Assembly: GCF_000350225.1 (NCBI RefSeq)
Contig: NW_005179071.1
Span: 35,599-99,598 of the forward strand
Reading direction: 5' to 3'
Source of the DNA: Chondrus crispus
Lineage: Eukaryota; Rhodophyta; Florideophyceae; Gigartinales; Gigartinaceae
DNA length: 64,000 nt
A program made the translations under genes and the position numbers. Shown piece by piece: positions 47,599 through 56,113 of this stretch. The notes beneath the pieces were generated by a model, which made no database searches, had not been told where the DNA came from, and saw nothing but the letters and a program-made list of their open reading frames with translations. Numbering within the stretch: the first letter of the stretch is position 1; each line of letters opens with the position of its first letter.

Positions 47599-48137
47599 GT
47601 ACCCTCTACCCACGGAGGGTCACGAAGGCGAGCCGACTGGCTTCGTCCCCCATATCCTGCGACGACCAGACGCCGCAGGTCAAGGCCCGGAAGTACCTGA
47701 ATACTTCGCCAGGGCCGCTGAGCCGCAGTGGGGGAATCGTCCCGACCCACGCGGACGGCTACCAGAAGAAGAACTGGCCATCGATAGCCAGGAGGTTAGC
47801 TCCGATAGCACAAGTAGTTCGAAAAAAGGGTAAAGACGGTTACGTACACGCGGTCGCGTGAGCCGTCTTTTCCCCACGAAGTAGACCCGACTCCGCGTGC
47901 TCGCCAAGGACACGCGGGGTATTGTCCGATAATACATCCCCCGCTACCGGAGGCGAGCACGGGAGCTCCTGTAATGCCGACACCAGAGGGAGCGCACGTC
48001 GAGGCCTCCGAAGGCCCTACGTTAGAAGAACAAGGCACGGGGACAGCCGACGTCCCGGTGAGGCGTAACGATGGCGACGGGGGCAACGACGACCGAAAAG
48101 ATTCGGTCGACCCCCTGACTCCCGCGAGCCCAAGATC
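47599..48137 (+). mobile_element. element F (C family), left part
   Basis: A plus-strand sequence matching the reverse complement of about 39,490-40,030 of element C (the end of gag and the protease leader). It is interrupted by the large DNA transposon at 48,138 and resumes at 60,371. Fossil. Confidence 0.85.
48134..48137. repeat. target duplication of the 12.2-kb transposon, left copy
   Basis: GATC before ACAGGGGTTT. The right copy is GATC at 60,371-60,374. With the neighbouring base the pair could also be read as an imperfect 5-bp duplication (AGATC/TGATC). Confidence 0.75.
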
Positions 48138-48377
48138 ACAGGGGTTTCTGGTAGATCGGTTTCTAGTGCAAAGATCGTTCTTTTCTTTAGTTATGTTATA
48201 AGCCCACCAAAAGTTGCTTAACCATTCCGCAGTCATTGAAAACACTAGACAGTAAGTAATGGGAGCCCCTTAGGGGTTCTGCAAGTATTTTAGCGTCTTC
48301 TGCTTGCATTTTGACCCAGGGAGGTCTCTTGGTGCTCTTGTAGCCCTCTCCGTGACTGTCACGCCATCACGGTAGCC
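48138..48377 (+). repeat. left terminal inverted repeat of the transposon
   Basis: About 240 bp, pairing with 60,130-60,369. It holds two GATCG sites in the first 45 bp and a small inner hairpin (AGCCCCTTAGGGGT). Confidence 0.9.
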
Positions 48378-49287
48378 GGTAAGTGTATATTTAATATGAA
48401 AATTTCAACTAAATACTGTACATTGCAGCGCGAACCTTACGTACTGGACGTCGTCTTTGCTAGTCTCTTGTCCGGTCGTCGTCTTTATTGCCTCTTCCAT
48501 TCCATCACCGGATGCCACATCCACATTTCCCTCATCGCTGTCGTCACCGATCGTATCTGCACCCACCTGCGCCACTTCCCTATCTCGACAGAGCGGTCCT
48601 GGAGCCGAAAACAGTCGAGGCCTGAACGAATAACGGTCAACCCAGTGGCTGAGATGTTTATGAACCGGAGTATAACTTTCGCATGCGAAGGGCTCATCAT
48701 TTTTACAGCGATTTTATCACACTCGACATGATGAACGACTGGAACTCACATCGACGCGATCAAACGCCCATGACTACAAGTCCTGAATTGACGCGGTTGG
48801 ATACGGCTGCTGTCGCTGAGGCGCGGCGGTCGGGGGCTGATGGCAGTTATTTCGCTTTTGGAGATGGCAGCAGTGCTGGTGGTGGCGGTGGCGGAAGCAG
48901 CTAGTAAGGTTTTTTGCCCTCGAGAGTTAGATGTCGTGTATGTATTTATATAGACTCGGAGCGAGATTTGCCTATGTACCGTAGGTAGATATTACTTCAG
49001 GGGCAATCCTGGTCGTCGTTGCCCTCCCACAATATACGAAGATGATGCAACGTTTTCTCGTTGTTCAAAAAGTCATTTCCACGTTTATATATGTCTGGAA
49101 TGCTGTATTTGACGTGCTACACACATAAGTCGAACTAGTAGTCATCCGAACCCCAACCATCTTCAAGTTATATCTACCAAGCATGAAGGCCCCCTTTCAT
49201 GGTGCCAAATAAGTCGCATCTGCAGTGGCAGTACTCCCCGACCGACTTCCTGACTGCTCACTGACAGGAACACCGTCCTGTCACTTC
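48378..49287. other. transposon interior, no clear gene
   Basis: A minus-strand stretch around 48,410-48,600 reads as acidic, protein-like sequence (ADTIGDDSDEGNVDVASGD), perhaps an exon remnant. It is too short to identify. Confidence 0.35.
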
Positions 49288-50452
49288 TTAACCCTTCCTC
49301 AGCTTTCTCAATTGCTGGTGAAACTCATCTTTCTCCAAAGTTAGAATAGCGAGTGCCATTTTCGCCTCTCGCAAATCAGGCACGACATCTGAATAGACGG
49401 GCTCCCTTGAAAGCTTTACCTCCAGATCCCCTACATCTCGTCTCAGAGCTGTGTTTTCTGCCATCAGTTTTTAAGAGATTCTGCGTCTTCTCCATACCGG
49501 CTGTCCTCTAGCTCCCGTTCAAGCGATTCCTTGTCTTGAAGAAGTTCATCGTTCTGTCGCCTGAGCGCTCGATTTTCCCTACGCAGCTTGTCACACTCAA
49601 CCCGTGATGGTCCTGCCGTGTTAATGGCACCGACGTCCGTCTCAGTACTTCTAAAATGACTGCTGTATGAGGTTCCAAGTGACAAGTCAGTCCCTGAAAA
49701 CACGGTTCTCGGTGACGCAGATGGCTTGCGTTGTATCTTTGACTTCTGTACAGGATCTCCAGGAGCGGGTGTATTCCTTTGACGATTAAGATTCGAGGGG
49801 TTTCTCAAGTATTGCTGCGATTTAGGTTGCGGTGGTTGCACGTTAAGGGTAGCATCGTCAACACCGATGTCGTCTAGAGAATCACCGGCATCGATTTCCG
49901 ACCTTCGTCGTCATCCCCGACCGTAGATGACTGGTCATCTGATCCCGGATCGTAAGAGCCGAAGAGGGCTGTGCCGCGAGATGGTTTCCTATTTTTTGCC
50001 TCTGCTAGAAACGTAGAAACGACGCGCATGGCGATACGGCCACCACAGGAAAGCGGGGCGCCCACGCGCTTCGACTATGACGGAAGCTCAACATAATCGG
50101 CAAAAAGGAGCTTAATCTTGCCGATAATCTTACCACGCTGAGAGTTCTGACGACCGGCAAGCCTGTAGACTTTGTCTTCGAAGTTGGAGCCCTCCTTCTT
50201 CTTCTTGAAGAGAGTGACTTCTTGTGAAAGAACTTCGCCTCCGAAATGAGCGATGCGAGAAGACCTGTCAATTTTTGCAGCCTTCATTAACATAACCTTG
50301 GCTCCCCGTTCTCAGGTAACGACAACATCACTTGACGCTATAATCTTGTCCACGGACTCGATGTGGAGGTCGAACCCCAACTTGTACTCGAGCTTGTTCA
50401 AATTGCGCATGGAGCTCACCTTGCCGATGAGCTTTGAAGAAGAGCGCTTCAT
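49288..50452 (-). pseudogene. NT-C2 domain plus coiled-coil protein, captured host gene fragment
   Basis: The minus strand from the ATG at 50,452 reads KLEYKLGFDLHIESVDKI, then GGEVLSQEVTLFKKKKEG and KIIGKIKLLFADYVELP. This is the strand order of the N-terminal C2 (NT-C2) domain of EEIG1/EHBP1-like and algal/plant relatives, proteins linking membranes to actin or organelles. It is followed by a linker and a coiled coil (CDKLRRENRALRRQNDELL at about 49,560; EAKMALAILTLEKDEFHQQL near 49,310), ending at TAA 49,288. An in-frame TGA occurs in the domain where W is expected, and the reading frame changes at least once near 50,070. It therefore looks like a decayed gene copy, unless introns explain part of this. 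It lies inside the transposon, so it was probably captured. Confidence 0.6.
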
Positions 50453-50699
50453 ATTTTGATGGGAGGGTGAGACACTGCGAATGGAGAGAGGGCCAGGGGA
50501 GCTGGGCTGGGGATAGAGCACGGTGCGTATAATAATAAATGTTGGCAGGCTGGGGGGAGGTGAATGAATTGACGGGAGCCGGCCTATCGTACGGAACAGC
50601 GGAGTAAATTAGAGGGTGACACAACGCACAACGCGGGCAACGATTGGGTGGGATGCGGTCGGATCAAAGCGGCGGATCGAATCCAGCGCGTGGACGTGA

Positions 50700-51471
50700 C
50701 ACAACTCTGCTGATGTCGCGCTAAAACCCCACTGCTCGCCTCGATCTTGCGCTTGCGGTCTTGCAGGACAGCGGCAAGCCCGCTTGAGAGGCTGATAGGC
50801 TTGGAAGAAATAGTGGCCATCTTCTTGATGCGCCCGGTGACCTGCTCCTGGAAAGCCCGCACTGTGGGCAGGTCGCAGCACACGGGCGCGGTCGCGTCGC
50901 GCGGCCACTGCGCCCCGAACGTGAACGGAAACGGGCCCGAAGCCAGCTTCAACTGCGTCGCCTGTTTGATCTGCCGCTCGTCCAGGATCACGCGCGACAG
51001 GTCCCAGTCCGCGCTAGCGCAGAGCGCCTTCGAGCGACCCGTGGCCAAGCGCTCGCGAGAGGCCCGCGCAAACGCGCTTTCAGCCTGCCCGTCCTTGCGA
51101 CGCTTCTTCATCCTGACCCCCTCCCAGCTGCCCCACCCTGGCAGCACTTCTGCGCCTAAGTCCACAGCCTTGGGGGAGAGTCCGTCCGATTTCACCCTCC
51201 TTCATCGCATGAAAGTCTGGCTTGTCAGTACCCCCTGCTCCGAAAAATGCCTTTGCCACTAGATTCATCCGTACCATGTCGTCATCTCACTCTCGTCCTC
51301 AGCATCATCGCGTCTGACATCCGCTTTTGTTTCCTTCCTGTGCGTCGTTGTCTTTGCTTCCTCATCGTTTTCATTTTTGAACCTCGTTTCTTGCTTGTAA
51401 TCTACTACCGAGGTCGTCGGTGTTGTCCCCGTTCCGCTCCTCTTGCACGTCTTCTTACTATTCTGCTGCAA
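50700..51471 (-). pseudogene. UTP14: UTP14 C-terminal fragment, captured host gene
   Basis: The minus strand carries hallmarks of the C-terminal half of Utp14, a nucleolar component of the SSU processome that activates the helicase Dhr1 in 18S rRNA maturation. In order: an acidic segment (RRDDAEDESEMT), LVAKAFFGAGG, LPGWGSWEG (the Utp14 GWGSW motif), then DWDLSRVILDERQIKQATQLKLASGPFPFTFGAQW (family pattern VIIxEKxDKKxxKYxxxxLPxPFxSxEQ). The reading frame shifts once between the AFFGAGG and GWGSW parts. The N-terminal piece of the same protein lies on the other strand at 58,735-59,200, and the middle is missing. It cannot make the full protein. The homology call rests on these motifs and is fairly strong. 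Confidence 0.72.
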
Positions 51472-51638
51472 CGCAGTAGGGACCTAACTGAGATCTGAGA
51501 AAATTGACAGCAGAGCTGTGCTTACTGAGTGCACTAAGTCGTGATTTATTCTTCGTTGTCAAGGCGGACCATTGACAGATGTCAAGGACTTCAGACAAAA
51601 AACATCCTGCACTACCTAAAGAGGCCAGGAAGAAACTT

Positions 51639-53360
51639 TTACATGCGGGCTGATCTCGCTACCATCTTCCAGCATGTGAGGGAGCAGTATCCCGGCTCGC
51701 CATTCGCTGGCTCGCTCCACAAATCCAGCTTCTTTGCCGCAGTGCTCATCCATACCTTCCCTGCACACATATCATGCAGACGTCCACCGCCATTCGCATC
51801 ACTCGCGCACGCCATGTTCCTGCATTTCATGTCAAACGTCAGCTCATCATCACTGAGAACTGCGCAGATGGAGGCTGCTGCGCATCTAAACCCTCTGGCA
51901 GCTGTCATCCTCCGACCCCTCCTCTTGCGCATCAATGGCAAATTTCTGCTCGAAGACATTTGATCAAGTAGCTGTAGAAGTTGCTGATCCGTGTCAGCAT
52001 GGCCGCCGGCAATCTCCATCTTTTGCTTCTCCGTAGGCGGCTCCGCCTCTTCCCTTTCGTCGTCTTTGCCGATTTTTATTATATCGCAGCCATCACGAAT
52101 TGCGCTCCTTGCTCCTTCACCGCTGCCTGGATCAACATTTGCATCGATTTCGCTCGCATTTATCATGTCGTCATCACCAGCGTGGCTCTCTTGTTCAGAA
52201 CCGGATCCTAAATGGGATGAGACCTCGGCTTTTTCAGGTCCTTCGTCGGAGGAAGACTCCGGCAACGTGTTTTTGCGACGCTGGAGATGTTTCTTCGCTC
52301 CTTGCATCATCTTACGTTTCTCTAGAAGCTGCAAAAGCAGCGGTGCGGATGCGTCAATACAGTCGAAGTCAATGTCCGTCATTACAGCAGGAGATCCGAG
52401 TTCAAGCGCAGCAATCCCGGCTGTACCTGTTTCGCACATGCAGTCGTACCAGAGCCCGCCGGGCTTGCAGTACGCAAGACCCAAGTCTTTCAGGAGGTCT
52501 ATCGACTTCTGCTCAGGACGAATTTGCTTACGGCGCCGCGAGCCGCGCGGCGCACGGAGGCCAGAGGTCTGAGTGCTGTAGACGTCGTCCGTATCGAGGT
52601 ATCCCTCAAAATAGGAGTTCCACAGGAACTTACCCGAAAAGGGACGGACATGGTCGATAATATTCACTGTTCGAGCTCGCGTCGTATGTTTAAGATATGA
52701 ATAGGGCTGGTCCAAATGCGTAAATCGATCGATGCTTTTGTAGAGCACAAGAACCAGTTCCTGTCCGTTATCCGGTCTCATCATCTTCCCAGGCGCTCGT
52801 CGCCGACGCACTACTTCCCTTTCGATGGTAATTGGTATTATGTTGAAGTAAACCGGACAACTCGAGCCCATGTTCTGTAGCGTTGTCACAATTAGGACAT
52901 AGGTCTGCCATGAACAGAAAAGCAGTATATTCCCACGCGTTGCACAGGCCTCTGCTGCATGAGTTACGACTCGCTTCACATCTTCCGCGCTAATAAAGTC
53001 TCTAGTGGCCTTTGATACGCCAATATTATAGGGTAGATCGACAATGACGAGCATTTCTCTGCCTCGAACATGATCTCCAAAGTACGATTTTGATGAGAAT
53101 AATTCGAACGACTCGCGGGACATTTCGATATTCATGCAAGAGAGCTTTTCTCTTGCTACAGCGGATGCTTCGATGTTGAGCACCTGCTTCCCTTTCGGTA
53201 GGGGCATCTGTAGAGCCGTGGGTGAGCCTGGAGTGTTTGGATCATTGGATAATCCCGGCGTATGTGGAGCACTCTGAACATCGTAATCAGAAAGGGGGCC
53301 TTCCCCATCAGATAATTCTGGCTGAACCGGTGCAGGACCACCGGTTTCGCTGTCGCCCAT
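51639..53360 (-). CDS. beta-class N6/N4 DNA methyltransferase with a C-terminal zinc-binding tail
   Basis: 573 residues. Motif IV comes first: VIVDLPYNIG, with the catalytic DLPY at 108-111 (DLPY is a natural variant of DPPY in phage-type enzymes). Motif X follows (RPEQKSIDLLKDL, 281-293), then motif I, LWYDCMCETGTAGIAALELG (303-322), with the acidic D329/D331 of motif II. This IV-before-I order is that of beta-class amino-methyltransferases (CcrM/M.RsrI, Pfam N6_N4_Mtase), which move a methyl group from SAM to adenine N6 or cytosine N4. The last about 80 residues have paired cysteines and a histidine (CRNMAC...HDMC...GYCSLTC), a likely zinc module. Between them is an acidic, low-complexity insert. 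An in-frame stop precedes the ATG. It starts 58 bp after the ParB-like gene on the same strand. It looks intact, and its target could be the transposon's own DNA. Confidence 0.8.
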   Translation of the reverse strand: MGDSETGGPAPVQPELSDGEGPLSDYDVQSAPHTPGLSNDPNTPGSPTALQMPLPKGKQVLNIEASAVAREKLSCMNIEMSRESFELFSSKSYFGDHVRGREMLVIVDLPYNIGVSKATRDFISAEDVKRVVTHAAEACATRGNILLFCSWQTYVLIVTTLQNMGSSCPVYFNIIPITIEREVVRRRRAPGKMMRPDNGQELVLVLYKSIDRFTHLDQPYSYLKHTTRARTVNIIDHVRPFSGKFLWNSYFEGYLDTDDVYSTQTSGLRAPRGSRRRKQIRPEQKSIDLLKDLGLAYCKPGGLWYDCMCETGTAGIAALELGSPAVMTDIDFDCIDASAPLLLQLLEKRKMMQGAKKHLQRRKNTLPESSSDEGPEKAEVSSHLGSGSEQESHAGDDDMINASEIDANVDPGSGEGARSAIRDGCDIIKIGKDDEREEAEPPTEKQKMEIAGGHADTDQQLLQLLDQMSSSRNLPLMRKRRGRRMTAARGFRCAAASICAVLSDDELTFDMKCRNMACASDANGGGRLHDMCAGKVWMSTAAKKLDLWSEPANGEPGYCSLTCWKMVARSARM

Positions 53361-53418
53361 TTCATTTTTTCTGCGACCCCGTTTCGAGACACCTGAGCGA
53401 CGTTAGTCCTTCCCTCAG

Positions 53419-54663
53419 CTACGCGGCATCTTGTCGCGCTGTCCTCCCCCCCCCCGCCCGTGCCGCCTGCAGGAGTGCGGGCGGGATCATGTGGGAGGTG
53501 TCAGCAGCTGTTCCCTGGTCTGAAATCTGCTCTGCAATCAATTTGTCTGCCGCGCCAGTGTTCACCATATGCAGCAGCTCGCGACGAAATTCACCCGTCG
53601 GGGTTTTCTCTGGTACTGTACAGTTCTCGTCCACTGCCTCGAGGCCAGCATCATCGTTCACGTAGACATTGTAGCCCAGATAGCCGAGTAGCCGAGAAAT
53701 ATGCGTGGACGTTACTGTCATGGCAAAGCTAGCAGCATCCACCTGTGATTTTGTCACCGCCCCGGTATCTTTCTTGAGAAATTTCACGCGCGTAATCAAT
53801 CTCTTTTGTTGTAGGCTAGTCAGCTTGTGAATCCCAGTTGCCTTCGTGTTTGAAGACGTCCAGAGATTTTCGTATCCGATCTCCGTCATCACGCTCTGCA
53901 TGAGGTGGAGCGCCGGCCAATGAAACTTCTGTGCAATCTGCAGGCGCTGCCGAAATGTGTTCTCAGATTCAAATCCCTGAGCGGGAGAAGAGGCAAACTT
54001 GGAATTGTCCGAAACGCGGGCATAGGCTGCTGCATCCTTTCTGCGGCCATTACTGGCAAGAGAATGATACATGTCCATGGCCCGTCGCACGAGGTGTAAC
54101 TCTCCATCTACAGCTCTGCCTTGGTCGAGAAGGTGCTTGCCAGCCACAAGCATATCTGCGTAGGTGAGCTTCACGCGATTGGATGACGCGGCATTAAGCA
54201 TCGTGCCCAGCATAACCATGGAATGCCTGCTGCACGTTCGGAGCAGTCGGGCTTGTGGCCGCATTTCCTTGAAGTCCTTGCGATCTTGTGGAGTGGGAGC
54301 CTCCTCTGCCAGCATAACCAGGGCTTCGAGCAACGCGGCGCCATCGCACACACCATACCACACATTTCCCGTCTTTTCCCCCCCTTGGATTGCGCGCTCG
54401 GCGGTTGGGTCGTCAACGGCCTTGCCGGCTTGAACGAGATCCGACGGAAGCGCCTTGTACACAGTCAGGGCCGCGGAAGCTGACACAAACGACAGAGTTG
54501 AGATGCTGTGGGCGAGCGCACGTACACGAGATTTAGAGACAGCGCGAATGCGCGCACCGGGCACACACCTCGCCAGGTCAACGTGCACGAAGCCGTCAAA
54601 CATGTCGGCGAAAGACATTGCGCTCTCGGCCTCATGACCATCACCGGCCGGCGGGCTTTCCAT
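53419..54663 (-). CDS. ParB-like domain protein
   Basis: 414 residues. Residues 27-125 follow the ParB/Srx N-terminal pattern: HVDLARCVPGARIRAVSKSRVRALAHSI (strand, RxR and LAxSI helix), a strand, then VWYGVCDGAALLEALVML, where bacterial ParB has the GxRRxxA loop. The arginine of that loop is missing, so CTPase or nuclease chemistry is doubtful and a DNA-binding role is more likely. The rest is helical and not recognised. The same frame is open about 60 residues upstream of the chosen ATG without another Met, so a 5' exon is possible. In bacteria and phages, ParB-like domains are often fused or adjacent to N6/N4 methylases; here the methylase gene follows directly on the same strand. The ParB assignment is from motif shape only. 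Confidence 0.5.
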   Translation of the reverse strand: MESPPAGDGHEAESAMSFADMFDGFVHVDLARCVPGARIRAVSKSRVRALAHSISTLSFVSASAALTVYKALPSDLVQAGKAVDDPTAERAIQGGEKTGNVWYGVCDGAALLEALVMLAEEAPTPQDRKDFKEMRPQARLLRTCSRHSMVMLGTMLNAASSNRVKLTYADMLVAGKHLLDQGRAVDGELHLVRRAMDMYHSLASNGRRKDAAAYARVSDNSKFASSPAQGFESENTFRQRLQIAQKFHWPALHLMQSVMTEIGYENLWTSSNTKATGIHKLTSLQQKRLITRVKFLKKDTGAVTKSQVDAASFAMTVTSTHISRLLGYLGYNVYVNDDAGLEAVDENCTVPEKTPTGEFRRELLHMVNTGAADKLIAEQISDQGTAADTSHMIPPALLQAARAGGGRTARQDAA

Positions 54664-54799
54664 TTCGCCGACTTCGAGCAGATGTGCGATAAATCCAGCA
54701 AATTGCTTCTGATCGTAGTCCTCTGCAAGCGAGCTGCTGCGCGATGCGTCCTCACTCGATGTTGTAAAGGATCCAGTGCCATCAGCACAGTGAGATGAC

Positions 54800-54855
54800 T
54801 CGGCTAGGCTGATTTGGCCTGCTTCATGCGAAGCAGGCCAGCACAGCCTAGCCGA
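54800..54855. repeat. 26-bp-arm hairpin upstream of the ParB-like gene
   Basis: Arms 54,800-54,825 and 54,830-54,855 pair with three mismatches around a 4-base loop (ATGC). The outer part is TCGGCTAGGCTG/CAGCCTAGCCGA, the inner part GGCCTGCTTC/GAAGCAGGCC. It lies about 140 bp before the ParB-like start, between divergent reading frames, and could be a regulatory hairpin or binding site. Confidence 0.75.
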
Positions 54856-54896
54856 CGCTGATCACCACGTGACCGTCGCCACGTAGAGAAGTTGAC

Positions 54897-55277
54897 GTGT
54901 TCATCAGCTCATATCCCTATCCCCATAACACTGTCAGCAAAGAACGAATAAACGATACTCGGTGTTTGGAAGAGGCAAAAATATTAGCCAAGGCAAAGAA
55001 TATCGACATTTCGGGATATCATACCCTTACTTACAGCGATCTGAGAGTTATGACAGTGTTTTTTTCCGAAGTTTTACGATTTCCTTCTGCCAACAAATAT
55101 ATTTGGACCTCTTATGACCTGAATAAACATTATCGGGTGCTTGCTGACAGTGGGTTCAGTCTTCGTCAATCGAAACAACGGCAGCGTGGATTCCGAGCGA
55201 AGAAATGTAAACAGTGGACAGGATTCGGCTCATGCGTCTGGGAGGGATCCTCGCGAGCCAAAAAATGTGAAAGTTGA
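54897..55277 (+). CDS. small uncharacterised open frame
   Basis: 126 residues (MFISSYPYPHNTVSKERIND...). The first about 95 residues have a balanced composition with aromatic residues (GYHTLTYSDLRVMTVFFSEVLRFPSANKYIWTSYDLNKHYR), unlike the chance frames nearby. The tail is basic. No family is recognised. It is divergent from the ParB-like gene with the hairpin between them. It may be a real small gene, an exon, or chance. Confidence 0.3.
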   Translation: MFISSYPYPHNTVSKERINDTRCLEEAKILAKAKNIDISGYHTLTYSDLRVMTVFFSEVLRFPSANKYIWTSYDLNKHYRVLADSGFSLRQSKQRQRGFRAKKCKQWTGFGSCVWEGSSRAKKCES

Positions 55278-56113
55278 GTTCGAGAAAGTTGGAGTGGAGC
55301 ATTGTACACAGAACACTGGGAGCCATATATTTAATCTTTCACCCTTCCCCCTTCCTAGCCCCTCTTTACTTTTGATATTCAATTTCCAAGCCTTCCGTCC
55401 CCGTCTCCGCACTTGGTGCGTTTCCGCCGCTATCGTCATTTCCTGGTCGCCTTCCAATGCGTGATTTGCCGGTGACGGCGTCCCCGAGCACCCACACATT
55501 CGCTTGAGCTTGGCGACCAGTTTTTCCGCCTCGCCTTCCTCCATTCTGCACCGCGATCCTGACGTGCGTTGCTGCACTTGATCGATCTCCCGACATCTCC
55601 GTTTGAAGATGAAGACTGATATGGCCTACCTAAGCAGGATTCCATGTATTATTCATAGGGGTATTTGTTCGTTCCCTCTCACGGGAAGTTTGTATGCGAT
55701 TGCTGGGGATATACAACATCTCTGTCACCCGCTTATAGTTTGCCGTGAACTGACAGATGTTGACGCATGGAGACAGTTCAAGCAGGACTAATGTGCTGAG
55801 CGAGGTGTGCATATAACAACAACATGGAACTGGATTTGAAGATAACGACATGAAATCTCCCTTTTTATTTCTCTCCAACTCATAGTCAACTTCGGAGCTC
55901 CGGGCACCATTTTCGTCATAGAAATCCGTCTCTTCCTCCCACAAACCGTTGTAACTATCATCCGCAAATCAAAAAACCGCCATCGACGGCGTTATAACGC
56001 CGTGTGCAGAGTCTGAATATTCATAAACTGCACTAAATCTCCGCGAAAGCCTCGGTCCGTCATTTTTAATCCATGAGCGCGCTGCCGAATACTTTCTATC
56101 CTCGCTTGCTGAT
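55278..56113. other. transposon interior without a recognised gene
   Basis: Short overlapping frames on both strands and no motif. The stretch probably contains the 3' end of the 751-residue gene's transcript and regulatory DNA. Confidence 0.45.

Noticed and set aside
53395-53425. A 30-bp GT...CTAAC...AG intron fusing the ParB-like and methylase genes
   Set aside because: Splice-like signals are present, but joining there would not keep the methylase frame and 30 bp is very short.
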